The notes under the pieces: model-generated
Seen by the model: the letters and a program-made list of their open reading frames with translations, nothing else
Databases searched by the model: none
What the model was told of the DNA's origin: nothing
Shown: piece after piece, positions 35,879-45,264 of the stretch
How the letters are laid out: the number at the start of each line of letters is the position of its first letter
How positions within the stretch are numbered: position 1 is the stretch's first letter
Source: Nocardia asteroides
GTDB taxonomy: Bacteria; Actinomycetota; Actinomycetes; Mycobacteriales; Mycobacteriaceae
Length of the DNA stretch: 64,000 bases
Assembly (NCBI GenBank): GCA_019930625.1
Contig: CP082844.1
Location: 5,518,001 to 5,582,000 of the forward strand
Direction: 5' to 3'
Position numbers and translations under genes: made by a program

Positions 35879-36757
35879 GTGCGGTCCGTGAAATTGTCTG
35901 TGGCGTTGGCCCGAGAGGTATCGCTCGCGCGAACGCACGCCGCGACCGGCTGGCTACGAGGAACTCCGTACGGTCGCACGCTGCGCCGCGTGATCGAGGG
36001 ACTCGCGGAGATCCAGATCGTGGATCGGTCACTGGCGCTTGCCGCGCAGATATTCACCTCCGTGCTTCCGGTGATAATTGCCGCATCCGTTTTCAGTGGC
36101 TGGCATGGGGCGGCGAACACGATCAAGGACCAGTTCGGCTTCGATTCCGAATCGCTGGTCGTGGGCGGGGAATCCACACTGACCGATCCGTCGGTGGCCG
36201 CCTTCGGTGTGGTCGGACTTCTGATGGTCCTGCTCGGCGGCACGTCGTTCGCTCGGGCGCTCGCGCGCGTCTACGAGGCGGTCTGGAAGGTGCCCGTGGT
36301 CGGTCCGCGAGACGCGTGGCGGTGGCTGGCCGCGCTGCTGGCCGTCGCTTCGGCCGCGGGCCTGGTGGGGCAGACACGCGAACTCACACAGATCCGTTAC
36401 GTGGGTCGGCCGCTGGCCCTGCTGAGTGAGGTGGCCATCTGGGCGTTCGTCTGGATGCTCGCCCCCTTCCTTCTCACCAAGGGAGCGCTGACCGGGCGTC
36501 TGCTGTGGGTGTCCGGCGTGCTCACGGCAGCCGGTTTGACCGCCGTACACCTGGTAGGCCGCTTCGCCTTGCCTCGCATCACAGCGAACGCGAAGGAGCA
36601 CTTCGGCCCGCTGGGGCTGGCGTTCACCTCGGTCAGTTGGCTTTTCCTCATGTCGGTCGTGATAGTGGGGGCGGCATCGGTCGTGAAGGGGCTCGCCCTG
36701 GACGAGACCCCTCTCGGTCGCTACCTCCGGGGCCCGAATGGCGACGACCGCGAATGA
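35879..36757 (+). CDS. YihY/BrkB-like membrane protein
   Basis: 292 residues from GTG at 35879. About six hydrophobic helices fit the YihY/virulence factor BrkB (old RNase BN) family, including FTSVLPVIIAASVFSGWHGA, FGVVGLLMVLLGG, WLAALLAVASAAGLVG, VAIWAFVWMLAPFLLTKGAL and FTSVSWLFLMSVVIVGAASV. The RALARVYEAVWKVP loop is typical. The function of this family is unresolved; RNase BN activity was disproved for the E. coli member. An inverted repeat lies beyond its stop. Confidence 0.82.
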   Translation: MRSVKLSVALAREVSLARTHAATGWLRGTPYGRTLRRVIEGLAEIQIVDRSLALAAQIFTSVLPVIIAASVFSGWHGAANTIKDQFGFDSESLVVGGESTLTDPSVAAFGVVGLLMVLLGGTSFARALARVYEAVWKVPVVGPRDAWRWLAALLAVASAAGLVGQTRELTQIRYVGRPLALLSEVAIWAFVWMLAPFLLTKGALTGRLLWVSGVLTAAGLTAVHLVGRFALPRITANAKEHFGPLGLAFTSVSWLFLMSVVIVGAASVVKGLALDETPLGRYLRGPNGDDRE

Positions 36758-36917
36758 CGCTGTGGGTTGCGGTGTCGCGCCGGCGTTCGGAGGCGAACCC
36801 AATCGACGGTGGGTTCGGCGGGACGGACCCCTGGACGGTGGCGTGGAACCCGGACCCGCAGGACGGCGGGCTCGATCGTGAAGCGCACCGGGGGTGGAGA
36901 GCAGGGGTGACTCACCG

Positions 36918-36954
36918 TCGACGCCGACCGGGGCGTCGGGTCCGTCGGCGTCGA
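36918..36954. terminator. 11-bp stem inverted repeat between convergent genes
   Basis: TCGACGCCGAC (36918-36928) and its exact complement GTCGGCGTCGA (36944-36954) around a 15-nt loop. It lies between YihY (rightward) and DUF2252 (leftward) and is a plausible bidirectional terminator. The long loop lowers confidence. Confidence 0.45.
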
Positions 36955-37037
36955 TGACCGCGAACGCTGCCCGCGCCCACCAGCGCTGAGATCGGGTGGC
37001 TGGGTCGGGAGGAGGAGGGGCGGTTGCTTGTCATCGG

Positions 37038-38477
37038 TTACACCCCGAACTGGGCAGTGACCATGCCGTCGTCGATCGCCTTGCGTAACGCGGCGTGGTC
37101 GCGTGCGTTCTGGGCGGCGTAGTCCTCGGCGAACGCGGACATCGCTTCATCGAAGTCATCGTCGGAGTCGAGATAACCCGCGATCGCGAACCGGTCTCCT
37201 GCGCGTGCGTGCGCCTGGGCGAGCACGCGTGCGCACAGGCGGCCGTACCGGGCCATCAGGTCGGGGGACATGGTTTCGACGACAGCGGATCCTTTACCGT
37301 CGCGGAGCTGGCGGACATAGAAATCCCGCACCACTCCGTCGGTGTCGATGCCTTGCTCCCAGCCCACGAAAATGTCACCGGCGGCCTGCATCAGCCGCTG
37401 ACCGGCCACGACACGTTCGCCCTGGTTGGCGAAGGTCGGGCCCTCGAGGTACCCCGCGAGGACGGACGGTAGCGCTTCCTTGGCCTGTAGGAACAGCGGG
37501 TCGTCGCTCGGCCCGCGGAGAAGGATGATCCAGGCCCGGGTCCCCACGCTGCCCACACCGACGACCTTCCGTGCCGCCTGGACGTATTCGAATCGATCGA
37601 ACAGGACCCGCCAGTTGGGTTGCAGCGTGTCGCGGTAGTGACGGAGCCGTTCGATGAGTGTGCGGTCCAACTGCTCGGCCTCGGCGTCGGTGAAGATTTC
37701 CTCGATCGGGACGATCAGCGGCGGCATGCTCACGATCCTCGGCCGCCCGTCCACGACAGTGGTCAGCTTTGCCAGCGCCTGAACGCTGTCTCGGCCCCAC
37801 GATTTGTCGATCGTCTTCTGGATGCGTTTTCTGGTCGAGGAATCGAGGACCTCGCGCAGCTCGTCCATCTGGGTCGCGGCGTCGACGCGGGAGTACCAAA
37901 CCGCCAGCTCTCCGTGTCCGGCTTGGTCGGTCATCGTTTCGCGGTACTCGGCGGCGCAGGCGCGGGTGCTTCTCCTTCGCTGTTTGCCACTGTGGTTGTT
38001 GTCGTGCCCGGCGACCGCGAGGCTTGCGACGAGTCGTTTGACATCCCATTCGAACGGGCCGGGATAGGTTTCGTCGAAGTCGTTGAGATCGAAGGCGAGT
38101 TTGCGTTCCGGTGTAGCGAAAAGCCCGAAGTTGCTCAGGTGCGCGTCGCCACACAGTTGGGTGTACAGCCCGGTGGTCGGGGCGTGCGACAAGTCGTCGG
38201 CCATGACCAGGGCGGCGCCGCGGTAGAAGGCGAACGGCGAAGCGGCCATCCGCCCATACCGCACCGGGACGAGTTCCGGAATCCTGGTGCCCGCCTGGAT
38301 TTCGAGCAGGCCGATCGGGTCGCGGTCGCGAATGGCATCGTGCTCGGCTATGGCGCCGAACGGTGTACGGCGCTGTGCCGTCTTGCCGTATTCGATGCGG
38401 TCGGCCCGCGTCCGTTCGCCGGTCACGTCAGCGCGCCCGGCGTGCCGCGCAACGGAGGGATCGTTTTGCGCTGTCAT
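37038..38477 (-). CDS. DUF2252 family protein
   Basis: 479 residues from ATG. The family signature is complete: PVRYGRMAASPFAFYRGAAL, CGDAHLSNFGLFATPERKLA, FDLNDFDETYPGPFEWDVKR and KVVGVGSVGTRAWIILLRG. The central CGDAHLxNFG plus DFDE are reminiscent of aminoglycoside phosphotransferase-like kinases, so an ATP-dependent role is plausible but unproven. Cytoplasmic. In actinobacteria it is often found in stress-gene neighbourhoods, as here. Only 42 bp separate its start from the next leftward gene, DUF7144, so the two may share a transcript. Confidence 0.88.
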   Translation of the reverse strand: MTAQNDPSVARHAGRADVTGERTRADRIEYGKTAQRRTPFGAIAEHDAIRDRDPIGLLEIQAGTRIPELVPVRYGRMAASPFAFYRGAALVMADDLSHAPTTGLYTQLCGDAHLSNFGLFATPERKLAFDLNDFDETYPGPFEWDVKRLVASLAVAGHDNNHSGKQRRRSTRACAAEYRETMTDQAGHGELAVWYSRVDAATQMDELREVLDSSTRKRIQKTIDKSWGRDSVQALAKLTTVVDGRPRIVSMPPLIVPIEEIFTDAEAEQLDRTLIERLRHYRDTLQPNWRVLFDRFEYVQAARKVVGVGSVGTRAWIILLRGPSDDPLFLQAKEALPSVLAGYLEGPTFANQGERVVAGQRLMQAAGDIFVGWEQGIDTDGVVRDFYVRQLRDGKGSAVVETMSPDLMARYGRLCARVLAQAHARAGDRFAIAGYLDSDDDFDEAMSAFAEDYAAQNARDHAALRKAIDDGMVTAQFGV

Positions 38478-38519
38478 GACTTATGCACCGCATCGAGTAT
38501 TCACGCAGAGAAAATTCGA

Positions 38520-38918
38520 CTAAATGCGTTCGGGTCTCCACGTCGCGACCGCCCAGATCACAACGACATCGAGTGCGATGATCAGTATCGACCACCAAGG
38601 GTAGTGCGGCAGCCAGAGGAAGTTGGCCAGGATCGACAATGCGGCAATAACGATCGCGGAGACACGGGCCCAGCCCGCTCCGGTGAACAACGCGAAGCCG
38701 ATGACCATGAGTAGCGCGCCGAGCACGATGTGAATCCAACCCCAGGTCGTGAAGTCGAACTTGTATACATACTCGACACCCGTTATGAAGACCTCGTCTT
38801 CTGCCACCGCGGAGATCCCCTGGAACAACTGGAGAAGGCCCACGGTGACGAGGATGATTGCGGCCCCTATAGAGGTTCCTGCCGCGACGCCCTGTTTGAC
38901 CGACGAATTCTCGGACAT
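38520..38918 (-). CDS. DUF7144 family membrane protein (paralogue A)
   Basis: 132 residues with four hydrophobic helices: GTSIGAAIILVTVGLLQLFQ, TTWGWIHIVLGALLMVIGFA, ARVSAIVIAALSILANFLWL and WWSILIIALDVVVIWAVATW. The motif LPHYPWWSI before the last helix is the family mark. A closely similar gene lies at 49476-49880. Function is unknown. It has an AGGAGCG site and could be co-transcribed with the downstream DUF2252 gene. Confidence 0.83.
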   Translation of the reverse strand: MSENSSVKQGVAAGTSIGAAIILVTVGLLQLFQGISAVAEDEVFITGVEYVYKFDFTTWGWIHIVLGALLMVIGFALFTGAGWARVSAIVIAALSILANFLWLPHYPWWSILIIALDVVVIWAVATWRPERI

Positions 38919-39127
38919 AATCGCTCCTATCCTCGACCGATCGAATACCGACGATTCTCCGCCGAAAGCACGCGCCGGTGTGCTGGATCACGGATATGCC
39001 GTCACCACCTGCAAGAGCCCGCGCCGACCGGGAGCGCCTGAGGCCGAACGACCGGGCTCAGCACCCAATGCGATACGAGGACACACTCCGGTAGGTCGAC
39101 GCGCGCGAATCACATCGTCCACACGTA

Positions 39128-39664
39128 TCAGTGGGTGAGGATCACCTTGATTCCCACGACGGTGGTGGCCGCGCAGACCAGCAACACCGCCGCGAGCAGC
39201 GTCCAACGATTGGGCCGCTCCCCGTGGAGTCGACCGACGACGAAGACGATTCCGCCGATCCGCACCAGCATGGCCGCCTCCGCGAGCAGTTGCGCTGTGC
39301 GTGGATCGATCCACCCGATCGCCGCGGCCGCGAGAATCGCGCAGGGCAGCACCGCCGAGCTGAGAATGGGCAAGGAGTCACGCAGGTCCGCCCACCGCTC
39401 CTGGGCAGAGAGCGCGTGGCTCTGGCGCACCGATTGACCGATACCTTCCGCGAAGGCATGCGCGATGAACGTGGACAGGGCGGTGCCGAGGACGACCCAG
39501 ATGCCGACATACTCGGCGGACGGCGTGACCGGTATGAGTGCGGCGAGGATCAGCACGTTGCCGTAGATGTACGCGCTGATCCGGCTGGCCGCGTTTCGGC
39601 GGTCGAGCGGAACGTTCCGGGAGAACAGTGGCCCGTGCAAGAGCGCTTGTCTGCTGCGTTCCAT
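39128..39664 (-). CDS. Integral membrane protein of unknown function
   Basis: 178 residues from ATG at 39664, with GTGAGGA upstream. Five hydrophobic segments are visible: ISAYIYGNVLILAALIPVT, GIWVVLGTALSTFIAHAFA, LSSAVLPCAILAAAAIGWI, AAMLVRIGGIVFVVGRL and LLAAVLLVCAATTVVGIKVI. FIAHAFAEGIG and HALSAQERW follow the second. I do not recognise a characterised family. It is divergent from the GH15 gene. Confidence 0.65.
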   Translation of the reverse strand: MERSRQALLHGPLFSRNVPLDRRNAASRISAYIYGNVLILAALIPVTPSAEYVGIWVVLGTALSTFIAHAFAEGIGQSVRQSHALSAQERWADLRDSLPILSSAVLPCAILAAAAIGWIDPRTAQLLAEAAMLVRIGGIVFVVGRLHGERPNRWTLLAAVLLVCAATTVVGIKVILTH

Positions 39665-40001
39665 CAGTCCTCACAGTGTTCGTCGAGCGACACCGGTCTC
39701 ATCATTGACGAATCTCGAGGGTTGTCGAGTAGTTGCTGATCCCGCCGGCAGTCGAGTGAGGTTCGATGCCGCCGCATCGAAAGTTCGATCGAGATGCGGT
39801 TTCCGGGGCTACCCAGAATGTCAGTCCGATCGCCACAAGTTTGCCTCATGGAACAGATGTACTTCGTCAGCCCTCTCCCTTTCGCCGACGGCGCGGCGCA
39901 CACTGAGAAGGACAGTCCTTCCGGAGAGGAGGTGCAGGCGCTCGAGTGGGCCAGTTCGGCCATTCGGTTTATGCCCGATTTCCCGGTATGAAGGAGTACT
40001 C
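39665..40001. other. Divergent promoter region before GH15
   Basis: 337 bp with no supported gene. A short plus-strand frame (39794-39991) lacks any motif. AAGGAGT at the right end serves the GH15 start. Confidence 0.4.
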
Positions 40002-41846
40002 GTGAACGCCTACCCATCGATCGCCGAGCACGGCATCGTCGGCGATCTGCAGACTACGGCATTGGTCTCGTCTGCGGGCACGATCGACTGGTGGTGCACA
40101 CCGCGGTTCGATTCACCCAGCCTCTTCGCGTCGCTACTGGACAGCGAGCGGGGCGGACATTGTCGCCTGGCCGCCGATGTCACAACGGAGGATATGGCTG
40201 TCCGCCAGCTGTATCTGCCGGATACAGCAATCCTCGTTACTCGGTTCATGGCGCCTGAAGGGGTCGGGGAAGTTGCCGACTTCATGGAGCCGATTCGCGA
40301 TTCCGCGCCCACCGACCGACATCGACTGGTGCGCGTGGCCCGGGTGGTCCGGGGGAGTTTGGCGCTTACGCTCGATTGCCGCCCACGATTCGACTACGGA
40401 CGCGCCACGCACACTCTGGAACGGCTCGGCGACCGAGCCGCGGTCTTCCACGGCCCCGGCACGGATCTGCATCTGCAGACCACCGACCCGGTGTTGCTGC
40501 ACGCCGAGGACGGAGACGTCACGGCCGGGTTCACGCTTTCCGAAGGGGAGACCGCTGTGATCGCGTTGACCAGCGTGGCGAGTGGCGGCCCGGCGCCAGC
40601 GCATCCGTCGCGGGAGGATGTCGCCACCGCCTTCGAACAGTGTCGGGGTTTCTGGCAGTCCTGGTTGCGTTCGTCCACTTACCGTGGCCGGTGGCGGGAC
40701 ATGGTCAACCGTTCGGCGATCACCTTGAAATTGCTCACCTACGCACCCAGTGGAGCGCCGATCGCCGCCGCCACGATGGGCCTGCCGGAGCAAATCGGCG
40801 GCGAGCGCAACTGGGACTACCGCTACACCTGGATCCGGGATGCCTCCTTGTCGGTCCGGGCATTGATCGATCTCGGCTTCACCGACGAGGCACTGGCTTT
40901 CCGGCGCTGGCTGCGTGACCGCCTCGACGCCCACGGCACGGCCTCCGGTGAGCCGCTGCAGATCATGTACCGAATCGACGGTGATCCCCATTTGGACGAG
41001 GAGGTACTCGACCATCTGGAGGGCTACCGCGGTTCCGCGCCAGTGCGGGTCGGGAACGCGGCGGCCGATCAGATCCAACTCGATATCTACGGTGAGGTCG
41101 CCGATGCTCTGGCTCAATCGTCGGATATGGGTGGCATCTGGGGTTGGCGGTCCTTCGCGAACCTGACCGACTGGCTGGCCGAACACTGGGACCGGCCCGA
41201 CGAGGGAATCTGGGAAACGCGAGGCGGCCAACAGGAATTCACCTATAGCCGACTGATGACGTGGGTGGCGTTCGATCGCGGTATTCGATTGGCCACCGAG
41301 TACTCCCGGCCCGCTGATGTGGCCCGCTGGACGCAGGCGCGGGACGCGGTCTTCGCCCAGATCGTCGAACGCGGCTGGAGTGCGAAACGGCAGGCGTTCG
41401 TGCAGCACTACGCCACCGATGTGCTGGACGCGTCACTGCTGCTGATGCCACGCATGGGGTTCCTGTCACCGCGGGACGCGGCGTGGCTGAGCACCCTGGA
41501 TGCCATGGACGACGAGCTGGTGAGGGACAGCCTGGTCTACCGCTACGATCCCGAGGCATCCCCGGACGGTCTGCGCGGCGTCGAAGGCACCTTCAACCTG
41601 TGCAGCTTCCTGTACGTCGAGGCGCTCGCCCGTGCGGGCCGGGTGACCCAAGCCCGCTACGCCTTCGACAAAATGCTCACCTACGCCAATCACGTCGGGC
41701 TCTTCGCCGAGGAGATCGGCCCATCCGGCGAGCAACTGGGCAACTTCCCTCAAGCATTCACCCACCTGGCCCTGGTCGCGGCCGCCATGGCCCTCGACGA
41801 GCAACTCGACCGCGCCGAGGCCCAGCCCGCGGCGACGCCTGGATAG
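40002..41846 (+). CDS. GH15 family glycosidase (trehalase/glucoamylase type)
   Basis: 614 residues from GTG at 40002, 7 nt after AAGGAGT; longer in-frame starts add non-homologous sequence. The start AEHGIVGDLQTTALVSSAGT and WWCTPRFDSPSLFASLLD are typical. The (alpha/alpha)6 catalytic part contains NWDYRYTWIRDASLSVRALI, acid Glu in QLDIYGEVADAL and base Glu in LFAEEIGPSGEQ, followed by NFPQAFTHLAL. Mycobacterial homologues (Rv2402 type) are trehalases, so trehalose hydrolysis to glucose in the cytoplasm is the best guess. An MFS gene follows after 13 bp. Confidence 0.9.
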   Translation: MNAYPSIAEHGIVGDLQTTALVSSAGTIDWWCTPRFDSPSLFASLLDSERGGHCRLAADVTTEDMAVRQLYLPDTAILVTRFMAPEGVGEVADFMEPIRDSAPTDRHRLVRVARVVRGSLALTLDCRPRFDYGRATHTLERLGDRAAVFHGPGTDLHLQTTDPVLLHAEDGDVTAGFTLSEGETAVIALTSVASGGPAPAHPSREDVATAFEQCRGFWQSWLRSSTYRGRWRDMVNRSAITLKLLTYAPSGAPIAAATMGLPEQIGGERNWDYRYTWIRDASLSVRALIDLGFTDEALAFRRWLRDRLDAHGTASGEPLQIMYRIDGDPHLDEEVLDHLEGYRGSAPVRVGNAAADQIQLDIYGEVADALAQSSDMGGIWGWRSFANLTDWLAEHWDRPDEGIWETRGGQQEFTYSRLMTWVAFDRGIRLATEYSRPADVARWTQARDAVFAQIVERGWSAKRQAFVQHYATDVLDASLLLMPRMGFLSPRDAAWLSTLDAMDDELVRDSLVYRYDPEASPDGLRGVEGTFNLCSFLYVEALARAGRVTQARYAFDKMLTYANHVGLFAEEIGPSGEQLGNFPQAFTHLALVAAAMALDEQLDRAEAQPAATPG

Positions 41847-41859
41847 GCCGAGCAGCCGG

Positions 41860-43254
41860 ATGGCCGGTACCGGTGTGTCCAGCCCACCCCGCGGTGCGCT
41901 CGTTCCGCTGGCGCTCGCGCAGTTCATCTGTAGCTTCGCCGGTTCGAACATGAACGTGATGATCAACGACATCAGCGCGGACCTCGACACGACTCCGCAG
42001 GGCGTGCAGATTGCGATCACGATCTTCCTGCTGGTCATGGCCGCGCTGATGATTCCCGGCGGCAAGCTCACCGATCGCTACGGCCGCAAACGGTGTTTCG
42101 AGCTGGGGCTGATGATCTACGGTGTCGGCGCCGTATTGAGCGCCCTCGCGCCCGGCCTCGGTGTGCTGATCCTGGGCAACTCGATCCTCGAGGGTATCGG
42201 CACCGCCATGCTGATTCCGCCCGTCTACATCCTCACAACCCTTCTGTTCACCGAAACGACCTCGCGCGCAAAGGCATTCGGCACGATCATGGCGCTGGGT
42301 GGCATCGGTGCCGCGGCGGGACCATTGCTCGGCGGTGTCATCACCTCAACGCTCGGCTGGCGAGCGGCATTCGTGTTCCAAGCATTGGTGGTCGCGGTGA
42401 TCGTGCTGCTCGGGCGGCGCATCGTCGACCCCTTGCCGCCGGACCCGACTCGGACCTTCGACGTGGGTGGCGCGATTCTCTCGGCGGCCGGACTGATCCT
42501 GCTCGTGACAGGCATTCTGGCCGCCGACGACAACGGCTGGCTCATGCTCGCCCTGCTGCTACTCGGCGCAGGGGTCCTGCTGTGCTTCTACCTCTTCATT
42601 CGCGCCAGGGAGCGAGCCGGCCGCGAGCCGCTCATCTCGAGCAGCCTGTTCCGCAACCGTACTTCCAACTTGGGTCTGGTCACCGAGCACATCCAATGGC
42701 TGCTGCTGATGGGAACGTCGTTCGTGGTGGCGGCGTATCTGCAGGTTGTGCGGGGATACAACGCGATCGAGACCGGCGTGATCTTCACCGCGGCCACCCT
42801 GGGACTGCTGGCGTCGTCTCTCGCGGCCGCCCGGCTGGCGCGACGGCGGGCCCAGCGCACCCTCATCATGGCGGGCTTTCTGGTGACCATCGCCGGCATC
42901 GGCGTGCTGCTCGCGCTGGCGGGCCGCTTCGTGAATCCCTGGGCGTTCGCGCCCGGATTGCTGCTGATCGGATTGGGCCTCGGCGTCATGCTGACCCCGG
43001 CGGTCAATGTCGTTCAGTCCAGCTTCGGCGAGGACCAACAGGGCGAAATCTCCGGGCTGTCGCGCAGCGTGTCCAATCTCGGCTCCTCGCTCGGCACAGC
43101 CATCGCCGGCACTATCCTCGTCGCCGGGCTCTCCGCCCACGCCTACGCCGCCTCGATGATCGTTCTGGCTGTCATCGGAGCCGCCGGATTCCTCGCCGCA
43201 GCGTCGCTACCTCGGCAGGCCACTGCGGCTGCGGAGAGCCGTGGGGCCGGGTGA
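41860..43254 (+). CDS. MFS drug:H+ antiporter (DHA2 type, about 14 helices)
   Basis: 464 residues, ATG 13 bp after the GH15 stop, so probably the same operon. Motif A is present as GGKLTDRYGRKRCFELGLMI, and motif C-like GGIGAAAGPLLGGVITSTLG marks an antiporter. The number of hydrophobic segments suits DHA2 exporters. The likely role is proton-driven export of a drug or metabolite; the coupling to a trehalase-like enzyme hints at an osmolyte or sugar link but that is speculative. Confidence 0.88.
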   Translation: MAGTGVSSPPRGALVPLALAQFICSFAGSNMNVMINDISADLDTTPQGVQIAITIFLLVMAALMIPGGKLTDRYGRKRCFELGLMIYGVGAVLSALAPGLGVLILGNSILEGIGTAMLIPPVYILTTLLFTETTSRAKAFGTIMALGGIGAAAGPLLGGVITSTLGWRAAFVFQALVVAVIVLLGRRIVDPLPPDPTRTFDVGGAILSAAGLILLVTGILAADDNGWLMLALLLLGAGVLLCFYLFIRARERAGREPLISSSLFRNRTSNLGLVTEHIQWLLLMGTSFVVAAYLQVVRGYNAIETGVIFTAATLGLLASSLAAARLARRRAQRTLIMAGFLVTIAGIGVLLALAGRFVNPWAFAPGLLLIGLGLGVMLTPAVNVVQSSFGEDQQGEISGLSRSVSNLGSSLGTAIAGTILVAGLSAHAYAASMIVLAVIGAAGFLAAASLPRQATAAAESRGAG

Positions 43255-43526
43255 GGAAGAGTCACTCCGTGCGCAAGAGCCGCCGCGCCTGACGGTCTGC
43301 GCTGATGCGGTCGCTCGCGTGTTGCGCATCGGGACGGAAGCGGTGAGAGTACCGAGCGCCGCATGGTGCGCGGCAGAGTGTCTCCTCACGTTCGCCGGCG
43401 ACGACAAATTTCCGGTCGAGCGCCCGGGGCGCCGAGAGCGACCCCACAATACAAGCGAGCGATGGGCAGCATTCACTATGCCTGCAACAGGTCAGCAATC
43501 CTGATTCTGCCGCTAAGCTTGTCAGC

Positions 43527-45242
43527 GTGCCGACCGATGTGATCGACGGTGCAGCCGACCGCGAACCCGGTTCAGTCCGCTCCCGCAGCCATCATCACTG
43601 GCTGCCGAACCGATATGCCTTCGGCGGATGGGTTGTCGCGGTGCTGTTCGCATGGTTCTCGTTGACGCCCACACTTCTGCCGCGCGGCCCGTTCTTTCAG
43701 GGGCTGGTCACTGGCGTATCGGCAGCAATCGGCTATGGCATCGGGTTCCTCGGCTCGAAGTTGGTCCGCTACCTTGTGCAGCGGGAGCTGCCGGCACGGG
43801 TGAAAACCGCTGTGCGTCGTACGGCGGTGGTGATCGCGTTGGCCGGGACCGTGGTGATGCTCGTATGGTTCGGCGACTGGCAATCGCGTCTGCGGGAACT
43901 CATGAACGCCGCTTCCTTCCCATGGTGGGGTTATGTCCTCATGGTGGTGCTGGCGGTCGTGTTCTACGTCGGGTTGGTGGCGCTCGCGCGCCTGCTCCTG
44001 CACGCGGTGCGGTGGGTCGAACACAAGGTCAGCCGGGTGATACCGCGGCGGATCTCGGCGACGGTGATCGGAGTTCTGGTGGTAGCCCTGCTGGTTGCGC
44101 TCGTCAACGGGGCGGCGGTGCGCGTGATCATGTCCGGGCTCAACAATTCCTTCGCAGCACTCAACCAAGAGACCAAGGCCGGTGACGACCCGCCGGCCTC
44201 GTCGCTGCGGTCGGGCGGCCCGGGCTCGCTGGTCAGCTGGGATTCGCTCGGGCGTCAAGGTCGTGCGTTCGTCTCGCGCGGCCCGACCGTCGATGAACTA
44301 TCCGCCTTCCATGGCGGACGGCGCGCGACGGAGCCGATCCGTGCCTACGCGGGGCTCGCCAGCGGTGGTGACTCGATCCGGGAGAATGCCCAGTTGGCGG
44401 CTGACGAACTCGAACGTGCCGGCGGCTTCGAGCGCGCCGTGGTCGCCGTGGCGGTCACGACCGGTACGGGGTGGATCAACGAAAGTCTCGCGTCCTCGCT
44501 GGAATACATGTACAACGGCGACACCGCCATCGTGGGGCTGCAGTATTCCTATCTGCCGAGTTGGCTGTCGTTCCTGGTGGACAAAGAGCGGGCCGGACAG
44601 GCCGGCGAGGCGCAGTTCGAGGCGGTGTACGACAAGTGGAAGAAGCTGCCGCCGGAGTCGCGGCCGAAGCTCGTCGTGACGGGGGAAAGCCTCGGCTCTT
44701 TCGGGGGCGAGAGTGCTTTCGGCGATGTCGACGATGTCGAGCTGCGGACGGATGGTGTGCTGTTCACCGGCCCACCCAATGCCAACCGGATATGGACCGA
44801 CGTCACGACGAACCGGGACGCGGGCTCCCCGGAACGGTTGCCGGTCTACGAGCAGGGCCAGACCGTGCGTTTCGGTGCGCAAGCGCCCGCGGACCTCGCA
44901 CGCCCTGATGCCCCTTGGGAACGGCCACGGATGGTCTATTTGCAGCACGCCTCCGATCCGATCGTCTGGTGGACTCCGGAACTTGTATTGCGCAAGCCGG
45001 ATTGGCTTCGAGAGGACCGGGGCGCGGATGTGCTCGACAACACCCAGTGGTATCCCTTTGTGACGTTTCTGCAGGTGGCGGCCGATATGGCAGTGTCGAC
45101 CAGCGTTCCCGACGGGCACGGACACACCTATGTCGTCGACATCGCGGACGCATGGAGCGCGATACTCTCGCCCGACGGCTGGACCGCAGCGGACAACGAC
45201 CGCCTGAGAACCACACTCGCCGGTATCGGCGGAGACGGCTGA
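43527..45242 (+). CDS. Membrane-anchored alpha/beta hydrolase (Abhydrolase_9 type)
   Basis: 571 residues. The N-terminal ~200 residues carry several helices (FGGWVVAVLFAWFSLTPTLL; WWGYVLMVVLAVVFYVGLVA; ISATVIGVLVVALLVALVNG). A hydrolase domain follows, with nucleophile Ser in VVTGESLGSFGGESAF, VLFTGPPNANRIW, and ending HASDPIVWW and DGHGHTYV for the Asp and His. The two-domain form is common in mycolata and unstudied; the substrate may be an envelope lipid. Convergent with the ligase gene, with only 22 bp between the stops. Confidence 0.85.
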   Translation: MPTDVIDGAADREPGSVRSRSHHHWLPNRYAFGGWVVAVLFAWFSLTPTLLPRGPFFQGLVTGVSAAIGYGIGFLGSKLVRYLVQRELPARVKTAVRRTAVVIALAGTVVMLVWFGDWQSRLRELMNAASFPWWGYVLMVVLAVVFYVGLVALARLLLHAVRWVEHKVSRVIPRRISATVIGVLVVALLVALVNGAAVRVIMSGLNNSFAALNQETKAGDDPPASSLRSGGPGSLVSWDSLGRQGRAFVSRGPTVDELSAFHGGRRATEPIRAYAGLASGGDSIRENAQLAADELERAGGFERAVVAVAVTTGTGWINESLASSLEYMYNGDTAIVGLQYSYLPSWLSFLVDKERAGQAGEAQFEAVYDKWKKLPPESRPKLVVTGESLGSFGGESAFGDVDDVELRTDGVLFTGPPNANRIWTDVTTNRDAGSPERLPVYEQGQTVRFGAQAPADLARPDAPWERPRMVYLQHASDPIVWWTPELVLRKPDWLREDRGADVLDNTQWYPFVTFLQVAADMAVSTSVPDGHGHTYVVDIADAWSAILSPDGWTAADNDRLRTTLAGIGGDG

Positions 45243-45264
45243 CCTATTTGCTTCACATTTGTCG

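Noticed and set aside
42093..43292. A 399-codon open frame in a shifted frame over the MFS gene
   Set aside because: Arg/His/Gly-rich translation without hydrophobic segments; the MFS frame has all family motifs.
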